DNA of 64,000 nt from an uncultured Methylophaga sp. (GCA_913055695.1 CAJXKF010000007.1:62001-126000); one strand, 5' to 3'; positions 36,406 to 47,422 are shown, counted from the first letter of the stretch. Notes: generated from the sequence alone by a model not told the origin. Translations and numbers: made by a program.

Positions 36406-38510
36406 CACACATTGCCGAAATCGAGTTTGTGGGCGAACCAGCGATTGACCAGCGCATCCGCCTGCTGCGGTGTTTCCTTGAGTATCGCTCTGGCTGCACG
36501 ATCCATCACTGCCAGCAGTTCCTGATCCTCAATCAGATCGGCGACCCGGAATTGCGGCAGACCGGTCTGTCGGGTCCCCAGCACTTCGCCGGGACCGCGA
36601 ATTTCAAGATCACGCTGGGCTATCACAAAGCCGTCATTAGTTTCGCGCAGACATTTCAATCTGGCCTGACCATTTTCGGATAAAGGCGGATGGTACATCA
36701 ATACGCAATGACTCTCGATCTGACCACGCCCCACCCTGCCCCGCAGCTGATGCAATTGCGCCAGGCCCAGCCGCTCGGCATTTTCAATCACCATCAGACT
36801 GGCATTGGGCACATCGACGCCGACTTCAATCACGGTGGTTGCCACCAGCATATCGAGTTCACCGGCCTTAAAGGCATTCATCACCGTGTCTTTATCCGCC
36901 GTTTTCATGCGGCCGTGGACCAGGCCAATCTTAATATCGGGCAGGCTGCCCTGCAGAATCGTCGCCGTGTCTTCAGCAGCCTGACATTGCAGGTGTTCGG
37001 ATTCTTCAATCAGGGTGCAGACCCAGTAAACCTGGCGCTGCTGCTGGCAGGCCGCATGCACGCGGTCAATCACATCCTGGCGCCGGTTATCCGGCACCAC
37101 TACCGTAGTGACCGGGGTTCGACCCGGCGGCATTTCATCGATGATTGAGACATTGAGATCGGCATAAGCGGTCATGGCCAGCGTGCGCGGAATCGGGGTT
37201 GCCGTCATCACCAGCTGATGCGGCATCGAATTCACATCCCGGCCCTTGTCTCTCAGCGCCAGACGCTGATGCACACCGAAGCGGTGCTGCTCGTCGATAA
37301 TGACCAGACCGAGATTATTGAACACAACTTCATCCTGAAACAGCGCATGCGTGCCGACCGCGACTTTGATTTCACCTGCCTGCAGCTCAGCCAGCACCTG
37401 CTTGCGCTCGGATGCAGTCTGTTTACCGGCACACCAACCCACCTGAATACCCAGTGGTGTCAGCCAGTTGGCAAAAGTGCGGTAATGCTGTTCGGCCAGC
37501 AATTCTGTCGGTGCCATCATCACCGCCTGACAACCGGCAGACACCGCTTCAATCGCGGCTAGCGCCGCGACCACCGTCTTACCGGAGCCGACATCGCCCT
37601 GCACCAGTCGCTGCATCGGATGTGGCTCGGCAATTTCCTGCAGGATCTCATCAACCACCCGCTGCTGTGCCGTGGTCAAAGGAAACGGTAAAGCGCTCAG
37701 GAGTTGCTGACGATACTGGCTGTCACCATTAAGAATCGGTGCCGTGTGGTGCTGGGTCTGAGCACGCAGTTTTTTCATGGTCAGCTGCTGTGCCAGCAAC
37801 TCCTCGTAAGCCAGCCGTTTCTGTGCCGGATGTTTACGTTCCAGTAATTGTTCGACAGCTGCATCAGGCGGCGGCTGATGCACGTATTTAAGCGCGTCGA
37901 CCAGCGAATATTCGGCGGCCTGATGCAGTCTGGATGAAGCGGTCAGCAATTCCGGCATCGAATCCTGATCCAGAATCGCCAGTGCCTGCTTCATCAGTTT
38001 ACGTAATGACAGCTGGTGCAGGCCTTCGGTAGTGGGATAAATCGGGGTCAGCTCATTATCGACCGGGACAATGCCCTCAGAAGCAATCAGCTGATATTCG
38101 GGATGCACCATCTCCAGCGAGGACGGACCATTGCGTACCTCGGCAAAACAGCGGATACGGCGGCCTTTGGCTAATTGCTCCTGCTGAGCTTTGGAAAAAT
38201 GGAAGAAGCGCAGGACAATGGCGCCAGTGCCATCAAAGAGATGACATAACAGGGATCGGCGGCGGCCGAATTTAACCTGTGACAGCTGGATTGTGCCTTC
38301 TATGAGCACTTCCTGCCCGGGCCGGAGTGCACCCAGCGGCATCAACCGGGTCCGGTCCTGATACCGAAGCGGCAAATGAAACAACAGATCCTGGACCTGC
38401 TGTATGCCGATTTTGTTCAGGCGTTCGGCGACTTTGCCGCCGACGCCTTTAAGCGAAGTTACCGGTTGTGATAACAACTCACCCGCCACCACAGCCGTCG
38501 ACGCCATCAT
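36405..38510 (-). CDS. recG: ATP-dependent DNA helicase RecG
   Basis: 701 residues. It remodels stalled replication forks and Holliday junctions. The N-terminal wedge/OB domain contains SLKGVGGKVAERLNKIGIQQ and the LLFHLPLRYQDRTRLMPLG block. The helicase core has Walker A QGDVGSGKT, IDEQHRFG (DExH), TATPIPRTLAM and QLRGRVGRG. The C-terminal fork-binding region ends in RDLEIRGPGEVLGTRQTGLP. It lies between ridA and ubiC on one strand. Confidence 0.97.
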   Translation of the reverse strand: MMASTAVVAGELLSQPVTSLKGVGGKVAERLNKIGIQQVQDLLFHLPLRYQDRTRLMPLGALRPGQEVLIEGTIQLSQVKFGRRRSLLCHLFDGTGAIVLRFFHFSKAQQEQLAKGRRIRCFAEVRNGPSSLEMVHPEYQLIASEGIVPVDNELTPIYPTTEGLHQLSLRKLMKQALAILDQDSMPELLTASSRLHQAAEYSLVDALKYVHQPPPDAAVEQLLERKHPAQKRLAYEELLAQQLTMKKLRAQTQHHTAPILNGDSQYRQQLLSALPFPLTTAQQRVVDEILQEIAEPHPMQRLVQGDVGSGKTVVAALAAIEAVSAGCQAVMMAPTELLAEQHYRTFANWLTPLGIQVGWCAGKQTASERKQVLAELQAGEIKVAVGTHALFQDEVVFNNLGLVIIDEQHRFGVHQRLALRDKGRDVNSMPHQLVMTATPIPRTLAMTAYADLNVSIIDEMPPGRTPVTTVVVPDNRRQDVIDRVHAACQQQRQVYWVCTLIEESEHLQCQAAEDTATILQGSLPDIKIGLVHGRMKTADKDTVMNAFKAGELDMLVATTVIEVGVDVPNASLMVIENAERLGLAQLHQLRGRVGRGQIESHCVLMYHPPLSENGQARLKCLRETNDGFVIAQRDLEIRGPGEVLGTRQTGLPQFRVADLIEDQELLAVMDRAARAILKETPQQADALVNRWFAHKLDFGNV

Positions 38511-38518
38511 TGATTGTT

Positions 38519-38905
38519 TTACGCGCCCAGGTGCAGCACCGCGTCCATTTCAACCGGCACATCCTTGGGCAGGGAAGCCACACCAATCGCAGCACGCGCC
38601 GGGTAAGGCTGTTCGAAATATTCGGTCATAATCTCGTTGACCGTGCCGAAATGGCTCAGATCAGTCAGGAAAATATTGAGTTTGACCACATCCTGCAGGC
38701 TGCCACCGGCGGCTTTGGCCACGGCAGAGAGATTATCGAACACGCGACGTACCTGGGCAGAGAAGTCACCATCCAGTACCGTCATGGTTTCCGGTACCAG
38801 CGGGATCTGGCCGGACAGATAAACAATATCGCCGACTTTGACTGCCTGAGAGTACGGGCCGATAGCTTCAGGGGCATCGGCGGTATGAATGATTTCGCGT
38901 GTCAT
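38519..38905 (-). CDS. ridA: RidA family enamine/imine deaminase
   Basis: 128 residues from the ATG with GGAG seven bases upstream; the frame extends further but without conservation. The family block [20 protein letters not shown] is followed by [10 protein letters not shown] and the substrate Arg in [13 protein letters not shown]. It hydrolyses reactive 2-aminoacrylate formed by PLP enzymes. It lies between spoT and recG, a common gammaproteobacterial order. Confidence 0.94.
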   Translation of the reverse strand: MTREIIHTADAPEAIGPYSQAVKVGDIVYLSGQIPLVPETMTVLDGDFSAQVRRVFDNLSAVAKAAGGSLQDVVKLNIFLTDLSHFGTVNEIMTEYFEQPYPARAAIGVASLPKDVPVEMDAVLHLGA

Positions 38906-38937
38906 TGAGTTCTCCATTGAAGGCCGCTGTTGCGGCG

Positions 38938-41097
38938 TCATTGATTAATACGGGAAATTCGTTCCACCATATCGAGCAGTCGCAGACGGCGGATAACGCG
39001 CGCCAGATGCTGGCGGCTCTGCACTTCGATGGTGAGTCTGAGATCGGAATAGCCTCCGTCACGCTCATCAACCACCACATTGTCGATATTGGAGTCCGCC
39101 TCCGAGACCACGGCAGCGACCGTAGCCAGCACGCCGCGCTGGTTCTTGACGTGCACCATGATATCAACCGGGAATTCGCGGTCGACATCCGGTGCCCAGG
39201 TCACATCCAGCCACTTCTCGTTCTGCACGCGAAGGTGCGAGGTATTCTTACAACTGCGCTGGTGGATAATAATGCCGCGGCCGGTACTGACATAACCGTG
39301 AATCGGGTCGCCCGGAATCGGATGACAGCAGCGGGCGAAGCTCACCACCATGCCCTCGGTACCGGCGATCATCAAAGCCTGCGGTTCTTTGTTCGGGGTC
39401 GATTCAATGACCAGTTTCTGCGCAATCAGCAGCGCGGAATGATTACCGAGACCGATATCTTCCAGCAGATCGTCAAACTGCTTGAGTTCAAATTCATGGA
39501 CCAAATCATTAAAGCGCTCGACCGGAATCTCATCCAGATGGGTCGAAAACGCTGTCAGATGTTTATTGAGCAGACGTCGGCCCAGCATGATGGCTTCTTC
39601 GGTCTGCAGGTGACGCAGATAGTGACGGATGCTGGTACGGGCCTTGGCGGTGACGACAAAGTTGAGCCAGGCCGGATTCGGATGTGAATTGGGCGAAGTA
39701 ATGATTTCGACCGATTCTCCGGTTTCCAGCTGGGTGCTGAGTGGCACCAGATGACGGCCGACACGGGCAGCCACACAGTTATTACCGACATCGGTATGCA
39801 CGGCATAGGCAAAATCCACGGCGGTCGCTCCCCGTGGCAGGGTCAGAATTTCCCCTTTCGGCGTGGACACGTAAATTTCGTCCGGAAACAGGTCAATGCG
39901 CAGGTTTTCCAGGAACTCCATCGAGTCTCCGGAGCCTTTCTGCATTTCCAGAATGCCCTGCAGCCACTGTCTTGCCTTGCGGTGGGCCAGATTATCACCG
40001 CCGGACTCACCGGTTTTATACAGCCAGTGCGCCGCCACCCCGGCTTCCGCCATGTGGTCCATATCGCGGGAGCGAATCTGAACTTCTATCGGCACCCCGT
40101 AAGGGCCGAACAGGACGGTGTGCAATGACTGATAACCATTGGCCTTGGGAATAGCGATGTAGTCCTTGAACTTACCCTGCACCGGCTTGTAGAGGTTGTG
40201 CACCACGCCCAGCATCCGGTAACAGGCATCGACATCATCAACGATGATGCGGAAAGCGTAGACGTCCATTACTTCCGAAAACGACAGCTGCTTGCTGACC
40301 ATTTTCTTGTAGAGGCTGTAGAGATTCTTCTCCCGCCCCTGAATATCGGCGCTGAGCCCTTCCTGTTCCATGCGGTTGAGAATCGAGGCCGTGATCTGGC
40401 TGACAATTTCCTTGCGGTTACCGCGCGCCTTGCGCACCGCATCCTGCAACACACGATAGCGAATCGGATACAGCACGTGAAAACCCAGATCTTCCAGTTC
40501 GCAGCGCATCAGGTTCATACCCAGGCGCTGGGCAATCGGGGCATAGATATCCAGGGTTTCATGGGCAATGCGGCGGCGTTTTTCCGGACGCAGATGACCC
40601 AGCGTGCGCATATTGTGAAGGCGGTCGGCCAGCTTGACGATAATGACGCGAATATCGCGTGACATCGCCAGCAGCATTTTGCGCAGGTTTTCCGCCTGCG
40701 CATGTTTGGTGGTTTCAAAAGCGGCCTTGGCGAGCTTGGTCACGCCTTCCACCAGCTCAGCCACTTCTTCACCGAATTCGGCCGCGAGATCATCGCGGCT
40801 CAGCGCCGTATCTTCAATCACATCGTGCAGCAAACCCGCCATGATGCATTCGTAATCCATATGCATCATCGCCAGCACGTGCGCTACTGCCAGCGGATGG
40901 GTGATGTAACGCTCGCCGCTGCGGCGGGTCTGGCCTTCATGGGCATTATCAGCAAAGTGATAGGCACGACGAATTGAATCAACATGTCTCGCATCCAGAT
41001 AATTGGAAGTCGCGAAACACAGATCGTCAATCGTGAGTTTCGGCTCGGATTCCTGGATGAAATCCAGTTCGGAGGCGACTGAAGGCTTGGCGCTCAC
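38938..41097 (-). CDS. spoT: Bifunctional (p)ppGpp synthetase/hydrolase
   Basis: 719 residues. HD hydrolase domain (His91-Asp92 in GLLHDVIED), pseudo/synthetase domain (about 240-350, with [20 protein letters not shown] and [11 protein letters not shown]), a TGS domain (about 400-460), a helical zinc-finger-like region and a C-terminal ACT domain. The intact HD and synthetase motifs support both hydrolysis and synthesis of ppGpp. GTG start three bases after the rpoZ stop. The rpoZ-spoT order is the usual one. Confidence 0.95.
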   Translation of the reverse strand: MSAKPSVASELDFIQESEPKLTIDDLCFATSNYLDARHVDSIRRAYHFADNAHEGQTRRSGERYITHPLAVAHVLAMMHMDYECIMAGLLHDVIEDTALSRDDLAAEFGEEVAELVEGVTKLAKAAFETTKHAQAENLRKMLLAMSRDIRVIIVKLADRLHNMRTLGHLRPEKRRRIAHETLDIYAPIAQRLGMNLMRCELEDLGFHVLYPIRYRVLQDAVRKARGNRKEIVSQITASILNRMEQEGLSADIQGREKNLYSLYKKMVSKQLSFSEVMDVYAFRIIVDDVDACYRMLGVVHNLYKPVQGKFKDYIAIPKANGYQSLHTVLFGPYGVPIEVQIRSRDMDHMAEAGVAAHWLYKTGESGGDNLAHRKARQWLQGILEMQKGSGDSMEFLENLRIDLFPDEIYVSTPKGEILTLPRGATAVDFAYAVHTDVGNNCVAARVGRHLVPLSTQLETGESVEIITSPNSHPNPAWLNFVVTAKARTSIRHYLRHLQTEEAIMLGRRLLNKHLTAFSTHLDEIPVERFNDLVHEFELKQFDDLLEDIGLGNHSALLIAQKLVIESTPNKEPQALMIAGTEGMVVSFARCCHPIPGDPIHGYVSTGRGIIIHQRSCKNTSHLRVQNEKWLDVTWAPDVDREFPVDIMVHVKNQRGVLATVAAVVSEADSNIDNVVVDERDGGYSDLRLTIEVQSRQHLARVIRRLRLLDMVERISRINQ

Positions 41098-41100
41098 AGC

Positions 41101-41361
41101 TTATTCTTGGCTTTGCAGCTCTTCGTCAGCAACGATGCTTTCTTCAGCATGTTCGCGGGCGCTGGTTTTGGTCAGGATGTCCGGACCGACCAGGCCTTGG
41201 GCGATTTCACGCAGTGCCAGTACGGTGGGCTTGTCGTTATCGAGTTCGACCATGGGGTCATCGCCCAGAGCGATTTCGCGCGCACGCTTGGCGGCAACCA
41301 GAACCAGCTGGAAACGGTTCTCAACGTTTTCTAAACAATCTTCTACAGTGGTGCGAGCCAT
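41101..41361 (-). CDS. rpoZ: RNA polymerase omega subunit
   Basis: 86 residues. The start [20 protein letters not shown] and the [20 protein letters not shown] region are standard omega. It aids beta-prime folding and is part of the ppGpp binding site on RNA polymerase, consistent with spoT following. It is separated from gmk by 96 bp that hold a TTCTGC/GCAGAA hairpin without a U run. Confidence 0.97.
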   Translation of the reverse strand: MARTTVEDCLENVENRFQLVLVAAKRAREIALGDDPMVELDNDKPTVLALREIAQGLVGPDILTKTSAREHAEESIVADEELQSQE

Positions 41362-41457
41362 TTTATTTTTCCCGTGAGTTAAAAGAGGTAATTCTACGTA
41401 ATATCAGCGTTTTAAGCTAGGTGAAACGCGTTTCTGCTGCGGGCAGAAATCTCGGTG

Positions 41458-42069
41458 TCAGCCTAGCAATTCGCTGATGAGCCCTGCCTGCTTCTGCTTC
41501 TGCAGAGCCAGCGTATGTCGTTTGGCCATGATGATAGCTGTCAGACTGTTCAGTGCCTCGGTGAAATCGTCATTGACGATGAGATAATCAAATTCTACGT
41601 AATGGGAGATTTCATTTTCAGCATCCCGCATCCGCCGCGCGATAATCTCTTCATTATCCTGACCACGGTTGCGCAGACGTTGTTCCAGCGTCGTTTTCGA
41701 CGGTGGCAGGATAAAAATACCGGTGGCGTCAGGCAGATTATTTCGGACCTGCTGGGCACCCTGCCAGTCAATTTCCAGGATCACATCCAGTCCCTGCGCC
41801 AGCATTTCCTGCACCGCAACTGAGGAAGTGCCGTAACTGTTATCAAACACCGTGGCAGACTCGAGAAAATCGCCTTTATCGCGCATCTCCGCAAAGCTCG
41901 CCTGGCTGACAAAGTGATAATCCCGACCATCAACCTCGCCGTCGCGTGGCGGCCGTGTCGTGTGGGAAACGGACAAGCGAATATCATCGTGGCGCGCGAC
42001 CAGCGCATTCACCAGACTGGTTTTTCCTGCGCCTGAAGGGGCGGCGACGATAAATAAACTTCCTATCAT
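41458..42069 (-). CDS. gmk: Guanylate kinase
   Basis: 203 residues from the ATG at 42069, which precedes the P-loop strand directly; an upstream extension is not conserved. P-loop APSGAGKTSLV, GMP-binding SHTTRPPRDGEVDGRDYHFV and IDWQGAQQV. It converts GMP to GDP. gmk-rpoZ-spoT is the classical arrangement. Confidence 0.96.
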   Translation of the reverse strand: MIGSLFIVAAPSGAGKTSLVNALVARHDDIRLSVSHTTRPPRDGEVDGRDYHFVSQASFAEMRDKGDFLESATVFDNSYGTSSVAVQEMLAQGLDVILEIDWQGAQQVRNNLPDATGIFILPPSKTTLEQRLRNRGQDNEEIIARRMRDAENEISHYVEFDYLIVNDDFTEALNSLTAIIMAKRHTLALQKQKQAGLISELLG

Positions 42070-42270
42070 GCAAGTAAACCTTGGTCTTAATTCCAGAACC
42101 GACCCGAGCCGGTGCAACCCAAACCGTCATTATACCGATGAGAAATCATTGTGCGGCGAATTCCTCATAACAACGACTTTGCAGCACGGATTAAGCCAAA
42201 GCTTGATTCACTTGGGATACTTCTTATTGACGGTTTGCTAATTTAGCGTTCCATGACAGTGGAGAAGTCA

Positions 42271-43278
42271 ATGAGCCCCGATACTTCACAGCTCAGCCGA
42301 GATCATTTGCTGGCCATGTTCAGGCTGCAAACTGATATCGCCAGGCTGGGCCTGAATATCAGTCACATTCTTGATATGGTCACAGAACGCAGCATGGCGC
42401 TGACCGGCGCTGACGGCAGCGTCATAGAGCTGAATGACAATCAGCACATGGTCTATCGTGCCGCCACCGGTATTGCCAGTAGCCAGCTCGGCCTCAGAAT
42501 TCCGGTCCAGGGCAGTCTGTCCGGGCTATGCAATGAGACCGGCAATACACTGCGTTGTGATGATGTCAGCACCGATCCGCGTGTCGATCGCGCCGCCTGT
42601 GAACGCATCAATCTCGGCGCCATGCTGGTGGTTCCTCTACGCCATGGTGAGCACTCTATTGGCGTGCTGAAAGTCTTGTCAAAAAAACGCAAGGCCTTCA
42701 GCGAAGCCGACGAAGTGATGCTGACAATGTTGTCGGACATGGTGGCTTCCGCCATGTTTTACGCCACCGAATACAATTTTGAAGAACTGTTCCATCGCGC
42801 CACCCATGACCAGATGACCGGCCTCGCCAACCGTGCCCTGTTTCTGGATCATATGCACAGTTCGCTGGCACAGGCCCGACGCCATCAATCACTGGTCGGC
42901 ATATTGATGATTGATATGAACGACCTGAAGCAGATCAATGACAATTTCGGCCATCTGAGTGGCGACGCCGCGATTTGTGAATTTGCCAGAAGACTCGAAC
43001 AGAAAAGCCGGGCGAGTGATACCGTTGCCCGCTTCGGTGGCGATGAGTTCGGTATGATTCTCGCCCCCATCACCCTGAGGGAAGATATTGTTCTCAAAGC
43101 CAGACGGCTGGAACGTCAGCTTCAACAGGCCTTCCACCATAATGACGATGTGCTGCCGCTCAGTGCCAGTATCGGCGGCGCGGTTTATCCTCATGATGGG
43201 AGGAATCTGGAAACCCTGCTGGAAAAAGCTGATCGTGAAATGTATGCCCGCAAGCGGGCACTGAAAAAAAGTCGCTAA
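42271..43278 (+). CDS. GAF-GGDEF diguanylate cyclase
   Basis: 335 residues from the ATG with GGAG six bases upstream; an in-frame ATG at 42253 is less well placed. A GAF domain (about 25-165) includes VPVQGSLSGLCNETGNTLRC-like features (RIPVQGSLSGLCNET, then AMLVVPLRHGEHSIGVLKVL). The GGDEF domain has MIDMNDLKQINDNFGHLSGD, the signature FGGDEFG, and RASD five residues upstream as the I-site. It is soluble and predicted to make c-di-GMP under control of a small-molecule or redox signal at the GAF domain. Divergent from gmk. Confidence 0.93.
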   Translation: MSPDTSQLSRDHLLAMFRLQTDIARLGLNISHILDMVTERSMALTGADGSVIELNDNQHMVYRAATGIASSQLGLRIPVQGSLSGLCNETGNTLRCDDVSTDPRVDRAACERINLGAMLVVPLRHGEHSIGVLKVLSKKRKAFSEADEVMLTMLSDMVASAMFYATEYNFEELFHRATHDQMTGLANRALFLDHMHSSLAQARRHQSLVGILMIDMNDLKQINDNFGHLSGDAAICEFARRLEQKSRASDTVARFGGDEFGMILAPITLREDIVLKARRLERQLQQAFHHNDDVLPLSASIGGAVYPHDGRNLETLLEKADREMYARKRALKKSR

Positions 43279-43279
43279 G

Positions 43280-44146
43280 TTATTCGATATTCTGAATCTG
43301 TTCGCGCATCTGTTCTATCAGGACTTTCAGATCCACGGAAAAACGCGTGGTATCGGTATCAATCGATTTTGAACCGAGCGTATTGGCTTCCCGGTTCAGC
43401 TCCTGCATCAAAAAGTCGAGCCGGCGACCGATAGGCTCGTTCCGCTGAAGGACAGATTCAACCTCGCGGACATGGTTCTGCAAACGGTCCAGTTCTTCGG
43501 CGACATCGCTTTTCTGGGCCAGCAAAACCATTTCCTGCTCGAGTCTTTCCGGCTCCAGATTGATCGCAAGATCCTGCACTCTTTCCTGAAGTTTCTGCCG
43601 GTGATTTTGCAGAATTTCCGGCATCCGCTCCCGAACCTGCTCGGCAATATGGTGGATCTGCTGACAACGCTGTTCAATCATAACCTGCAGAGCGGCGCCT
43701 TCACGTTCGCGGGTATCGACCAGATCAATCAAGGCTTGTTGCAGTGAGGCCATCACCCGTTCGCTGAGCGCTTCCTGATCCAGGCTGGGCGTTTCAATAA
43801 CGCCCGGCCACTGCATTACCTTCATCAGGTCCAGCGGCGCGGCATTGTCACTGAGTAAGGCCAGTTGCTGATAACGGCTGATAACCCGCTTCGCCAGCGC
43901 TTCATTGATTTCCAGACTCTCCTGTTGCCGTTCCGGTGACTTGTAACGCAGCGCCACTTCAACCTTACCGCGCCCGAGTGTATCGCTGATAAATTTGCGC
44001 ATCGCCATTTCCAGCGGCCGGAAGCTGTCTTCCAGACGAAATCCCACTTCCAGATAACGGTGATTGACCGAGCGGATTTCCCAGCTCAGAGTACCCAGAT
44101 CAGTTTGCTCCTCATAGCGGGCAAAGGCGGTCATGCTTCGTGTCAC
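43280..44146 (-). CDS. yicC: YicC family endoribonuclease
   Basis: 288 residues. It starts with GTG and gives TRSMTAFAR, the family's standard beginning. It ends with GRRLDFLMQELNREANTLGS and a KVLIEQMREQIQNIE tail, also standard. Family members have been described as endoribonucleases linked to stress and to small-RNA turnover. It is convergent with the cyclase gene (1 bp apart) and divergent from rph. Confidence 0.93.
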   Translation of the reverse strand: MTRSMTAFARYEEQTDLGTLSWEIRSVNHRYLEVGFRLEDSFRPLEMAMRKFISDTLGRGKVEVALRYKSPERQQESLEINEALAKRVISRYQQLALLSDNAAPLDLMKVMQWPGVIETPSLDQEALSERVMASLQQALIDLVDTREREGAALQVMIEQRCQQIHHIAEQVRERMPEILQNHRQKLQERVQDLAINLEPERLEQEMVLLAQKSDVAEELDRLQNHVREVESVLQRNEPIGRRLDFLMQELNREANTLGSKSIDTDTTRFSVDLKVLIEQMREQIQNIE

Positions 44147-44253
44147 AGATAAATTCCAGCGTCAGAGAAAACCCTGATCTTACCCAAATCGCTCTGCGAC
44201 CGACAGTCACGATCGGTATAATGAGCCAAATTTGATTGGGAGAAATATCGGTT

Positions 44254-44973
44254 ATGCGTCCAAGTGGTCGTCAAACGAATGAGTTAAGACAAATCAACAT
44301 CACCCGCAACTACACCAAACATGCTGAAGGCTCGGTGCTGGTCGAATTCGGTGACACCAAGGTGCTGTGTACCGCCTCTGTTGAAGAGCGTATTCCCCCT
44401 TTCCTGCGTGGCACCGGCGAGGGCTGGGTCACCGCTGAGTACGGCATGCTGCCGCGCTCCACCGGTTCACGCATGCAGCGTGAAGCGGCCCGCGGCAAAC
44501 AGGGTGGCCGCACCATGGAAATTCAGCGTCTGATCGGCCGTTCCCTGCGCGCGGCGATTGACCTGAAATCACTGGGAGAGCGCACCATCACCATCGACTG
44601 CGATGTGATCCAGGCCGACGGCGGTACCCGCACTGCCTCTATTACCGGCGCTTATGTCGCGCTGCAGGATGCGATTAATTATCTGCTTAAAAACCGCAAA
44701 ATCAAATCCAGCCCGCTTTACGGTCAGGTGGCCTCGATTTCCGTCGGTATCTTCCAGGGCACGCCGGTGCTGGATCTGGACTACGCCGAAGACTCTTCTG
44801 CCGAAACCGATATGAATGTAGTCATGAACGAGGCCGGGGCGTATATTGAGTTACAGGGCACTGCTGAAGGTCATGCCTTCCGGGCTGATGAGCTCCAATC
44901 CATGCTGGACCTCGCCAAAAAAGGGATTGAAGAACTGATGGAAAAACAACGGGAAGCTTTGGCGGCATCATGA
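44254..44973 (+). CDS. rph: Ribonuclease PH
   Basis: 239 residues, beginning [12 protein letters not shown] as in most RNase PH. It trims tRNA 3' ends with phosphate. Motifs: [35 protein letters not shown] and [19 protein letters not shown]. The ATG at 44254 is 11 nt after GGGAG. It overlaps rdgB by 4 bp. Confidence 0.97.
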   Translation: MRPSGRQTNELRQINITRNYTKHAEGSVLVEFGDTKVLCTASVEERIPPFLRGTGEGWVTAEYGMLPRSTGSRMQREAARGKQGGRTMEIQRLIGRSLRAAIDLKSLGERTITIDCDVIQADGGTRTASITGAYVALQDAINYLLKNRKIKSSPLYGQVASISVGIFQGTPVLDLDYAEDSSAETDMNVVMNEAGAYIELQGTAEGHAFRADELQSMLDLAKKGIEELMEKQREALAAS

Positions 44974-45575
44974 GCCAAATCGTACTGGCCACAGGAAACC
45001 AGGGTAAGCTGCGTGAATTCACGCAGCTGCTGGCACCGCTCAATATTGATGTTGTCACACAATCTGAACTGGGCGTCACCGAAGTGGCTGAAACCGGCCT
45101 CAGTTTTGTTGAGAATGCGATCCTCAAGGCCCGTAATGCCTGTGCCCAGACCGGAGTGCCGGCGATTGCTGATGATTCCGGTCTGGAAGTCGATGCCCTG
45201 CTCGGTGCGCCCGGCATTTACTCCTCCCGTTATGCCGGAGAGAACGCCAGTGATGCTGACAATATCGAGGCCCTGCTGACAGCCCTGCAGGATGTGCCCG
45301 AAACAGAACGTCAGGCCCGTTTCCAGTGTGTACTGGTATTTATGCGCCATGCGGATGATCCGACACCGCTGATCTGTCAGGGTACCTGGCATGGTCAGAT
45401 TCTGAATGCACCTGCCGGGGACGGGGGGTTTGGTTATGACCCGGTGTTTTTTGTTGCTGAAACCGATTGCAGTGCGGCTGAACTCAGTGCCCAGCAGAAA
45501 CATGCAGTCAGCCATCGCGGTCAGGCGATGCGCCGTTTTATCGAGGAGTTTCAGTATGCGAGGCACCTGCCCTGA
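44970..45575 (+). CDS. rdgB: XTP/dITP pyrophosphatase
   Basis: 201 residues. It hydrolyses non-canonical purine triphosphates to keep them out of [16 protein letters not shown] at the N terminus, then [11 protein letters not shown] and [12 protein letters not shown] are the Ham1 family motifs, with [10 protein letters not shown] at the C terminus. ATGA overlap with rph. Confidence 0.96.
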   Translation: MSQIVLATGNQGKLREFTQLLAPLNIDVVTQSELGVTEVAETGLSFVENAILKARNACAQTGVPAIADDSGLEVDALLGAPGIYSSRYAGENASDADNIEALLTALQDVPETERQARFQCVLVFMRHADDPTPLICQGTWHGQILNAPAGDGGFGYDPVFFVAETDCSAAELSAQQKHAVSHRGQAMRRFIEEFQYARHLP

Positions 45576-45587
45576 GGCACTCCTTTC

Positions 45588-46262
45588 TTGAAACTCAGTT
45601 TGCCTTTGTTGTTGCTGTTTTTTCTGCCCGGTTTGTTTCTGAGCGGCTGCAGTCTGTCTCCCTACAGCGAACGGGCGATTAAGCCCATCTGGCTGCAACA
45701 GAATGTGCATGAAAGCTGGCAGCAGTCGCATCGTTATTTTATCGGTTTCCCTGAGCCGAGCGCTTTTTCAGTCTGCCATGATTTGAGCTGTCACAGTGTC
45801 AGTAATACCTATTTTTCCGCCGCTGAATGGCAGCAAATTCAAAGCCTGTTCAGGGCTGATACAGACTCCGCGCACGAGGAGCGTAAGCAGATTCAGCAGG
45901 CTGTGGCGCTGATGGAGACACTGGTCGGTGATAAAATCGGCACCCGTAATGACCTGGCACAGAATGCCTTGCGTGGCAGCCGCATCGGCCAGCTCGACTG
46001 TATCGATGAAGCCACCAACACCTCGGTGTATTTACGCATGATGGAAACTCAGGGTTTACTGCAATGGCATCGTGCAGCGCCGCGAACATCCCGCGGTATT
46101 TTTATCGGCCGGGCACCGCATAACACAGCAACGATTGTCGAACTGAGTACCGGTAACCGCTTCGCCGTTGATGCCTGGTATTTTGATAACGGCGAGCCAC
46201 CTGCCATCGTGCCGCTGTCAAGCTGGAAACAAGGCTGGCAACCCGGAACTGTTGAGAACTGA
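45588..46262 (+). CDS. Conserved lipoprotein of unknown function
   Basis: 224 residues. The TTG start gives a lipoprotein signal (LLLLFFLPGLFLSGCSLS). The rest has no motif I recognise. Conserved-looking features are a CHDLSC pair, a DCIDEATNTSVYLRMMETQG stretch that recalls a papain-like or transglutaminase-like Cys environment, and the tail FAVDAWYFDNGEPPAIVPLS. The order DCIDEATN...H...D suggests a possible degenerate cysteine hydrolase, but this is conjecture. It overlaps hemW by one base (TGATG). Confidence 0.7.
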   Translation: MKLSLPLLLLFFLPGLFLSGCSLSPYSERAIKPIWLQQNVHESWQQSHRYFIGFPEPSAFSVCHDLSCHSVSNTYFSAAEWQQIQSLFRADTDSAHEERKQIQQAVALMETLVGDKIGTRNDLAQNALRGSRIGQLDCIDEATNTSVYLRMMETQGLLQWHRAAPRTSRGIFIGRAPHNTATIVELSTGNRFAVDAWYFDNGEPPAIVPLSSWKQGWQPGTVEN

Positions 46263-47422
46263 TGTTTAATTTTACTGCCCTGCCCCCTTTAAGCCTCTAC
46301 ATTCATGTGCCCTGGTGTGTACGAAAATGTCCTTACTGTGATTTCAACTCGCATAAAAGCCCGCAGGAGATTCCGGAACAGGCTTATATCGATGCGCTGA
46401 TCCGCGATCTGGAACAGGAGGTCCCCCTGGTCTGGGGCCGCAGTGTGCAAAGCATTTTTATCGGCGGCGGCACGCCCAGCCTGCTGTCGGCAGAGGCCTA
46501 TGACCGTCTGTTTTCCGCCATCCGCGCTCTGCTGCCGCTGCAGCATAATGCTGAAATCACGCTGGAGGCCAATCCGGGCACAGTGGAGGCCGGTCGTTTC
46601 GAAAACTATCGTGCTGTCGGTATTAACCGTCTTTCCATTGGCATTCAGAGTTTTGATAATGAGGCACTGAAAGCGCTAGGCCGGATTCATGACAGCAGGC
46701 AGGCTATCGCTGCGGTGGAAACGGCACGTCAGGCCGGTTTTGATAATTTCAATCTGGATCTGATGTTCGGCCTGCCGGGGCAGGATGAAAACAAAGCCCG
46801 CCATGATGTCGAGACGGCAATTGCCCTGAATCCGGCCCATATCTCTTATTACCAGCTGACAATCGAACCCAATACCCTGTTTTACAGCCAGCCGCCCGCA
46901 TTGCCCGATGATGATCCGGTTTATGACTGGCAACTGGCTAACCAGACAAGATTAGCTGAGGCCGGTTATCTGCAATATGAAACCTCGGCCTATGCCCGTA
47001 AAGGCAAACAATGCCGGCATAATCTCAATTACTGGCAGTTCGGTGATTACCTCGGCATCGGTGCCGGTGCCCATGGCAAAATCAGCAGCGCCTCACCGCA
47101 GCAGATTGTGCGCCGGGTCAAGCAGAAACAACCGCAGGCCTATATGGATACTGCCGGCAAAGATAATTGCCTGCTGGAAAGGACTCTGGTCGATGAACAG
47201 GAAGTCGGTTTTGAGTTTATGCTTAATGCGATGCGCCTGCTCGATGGCGTGCCCACGCCCTTATTCCAGCAGCACACCGGTGTGCCGATATCACAGATTA
47301 AAAAACCACTGGCGGAAGCGGAAAAACTGGGCCTGATAGAGCACGATATTCATCGTCTGCGCCCCACAGAGAAAGGTCAGCGTTATCTCAACACGCTGAT
47401 TGAGCAATTCCTGACCCCGTAG
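46262..47422 (+). CDS. hemW: Radical SAM heme chaperone HemW
   Basis: 386 residues. The cluster motif CVRKCPYCDFNSHK has the CxxxCxxCxF form of HemW rather than HemN. SAM-binding GGGTPSLL and ITLEANPGTVE follow, and the HemW C-terminal domain closes it. HemW binds heme and passes it to respiratory enzymes. Homologs were long called coproporphyrinogen oxidase, which this form is not. It is last in the rph-rdgB-lipoprotein-hemW run. Confidence 0.93.
   Translation: MFNFTALPPLSLYIHVPWCVRKCPYCDFNSHKSPQEIPEQAYIDALIRDLEQEVPLVWGRSVQSIFIGGGTPSLLSAEAYDRLFSAIRALLPLQHNAEITLEANPGTVEAGRFENYRAVGINRLSIGIQSFDNEALKALGRIHDSRQAIAAVETARQAGFDNFNLDLMFGLPGQDENKARHDVETAIALNPAHISYYQLTIEPNTLFYSQPPALPDDDPVYDWQLANQTRLAEAGYLQYETSAYARKGKQCRHNLNYWQFGDYLGIGAGAHGKISSASPQQIVRRVKQKQPQAYMDTAGKDNCLLERTLVDEQEVGFEFMLNAMRLLDGVPTPLFQQHTGVPISQIKKPLAEAEKLGLIEHDIHRLRPTEKGQRYLNTLIEQFLTP

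Noticed and set aside
41401..41457. Hairpin between rpoZ and gmk as a terminator
   Set aside because: The short TTCTGC/GCAGAA stem is not followed by U residues, and gmk-rpoZ-spoT are often co-transcribed.
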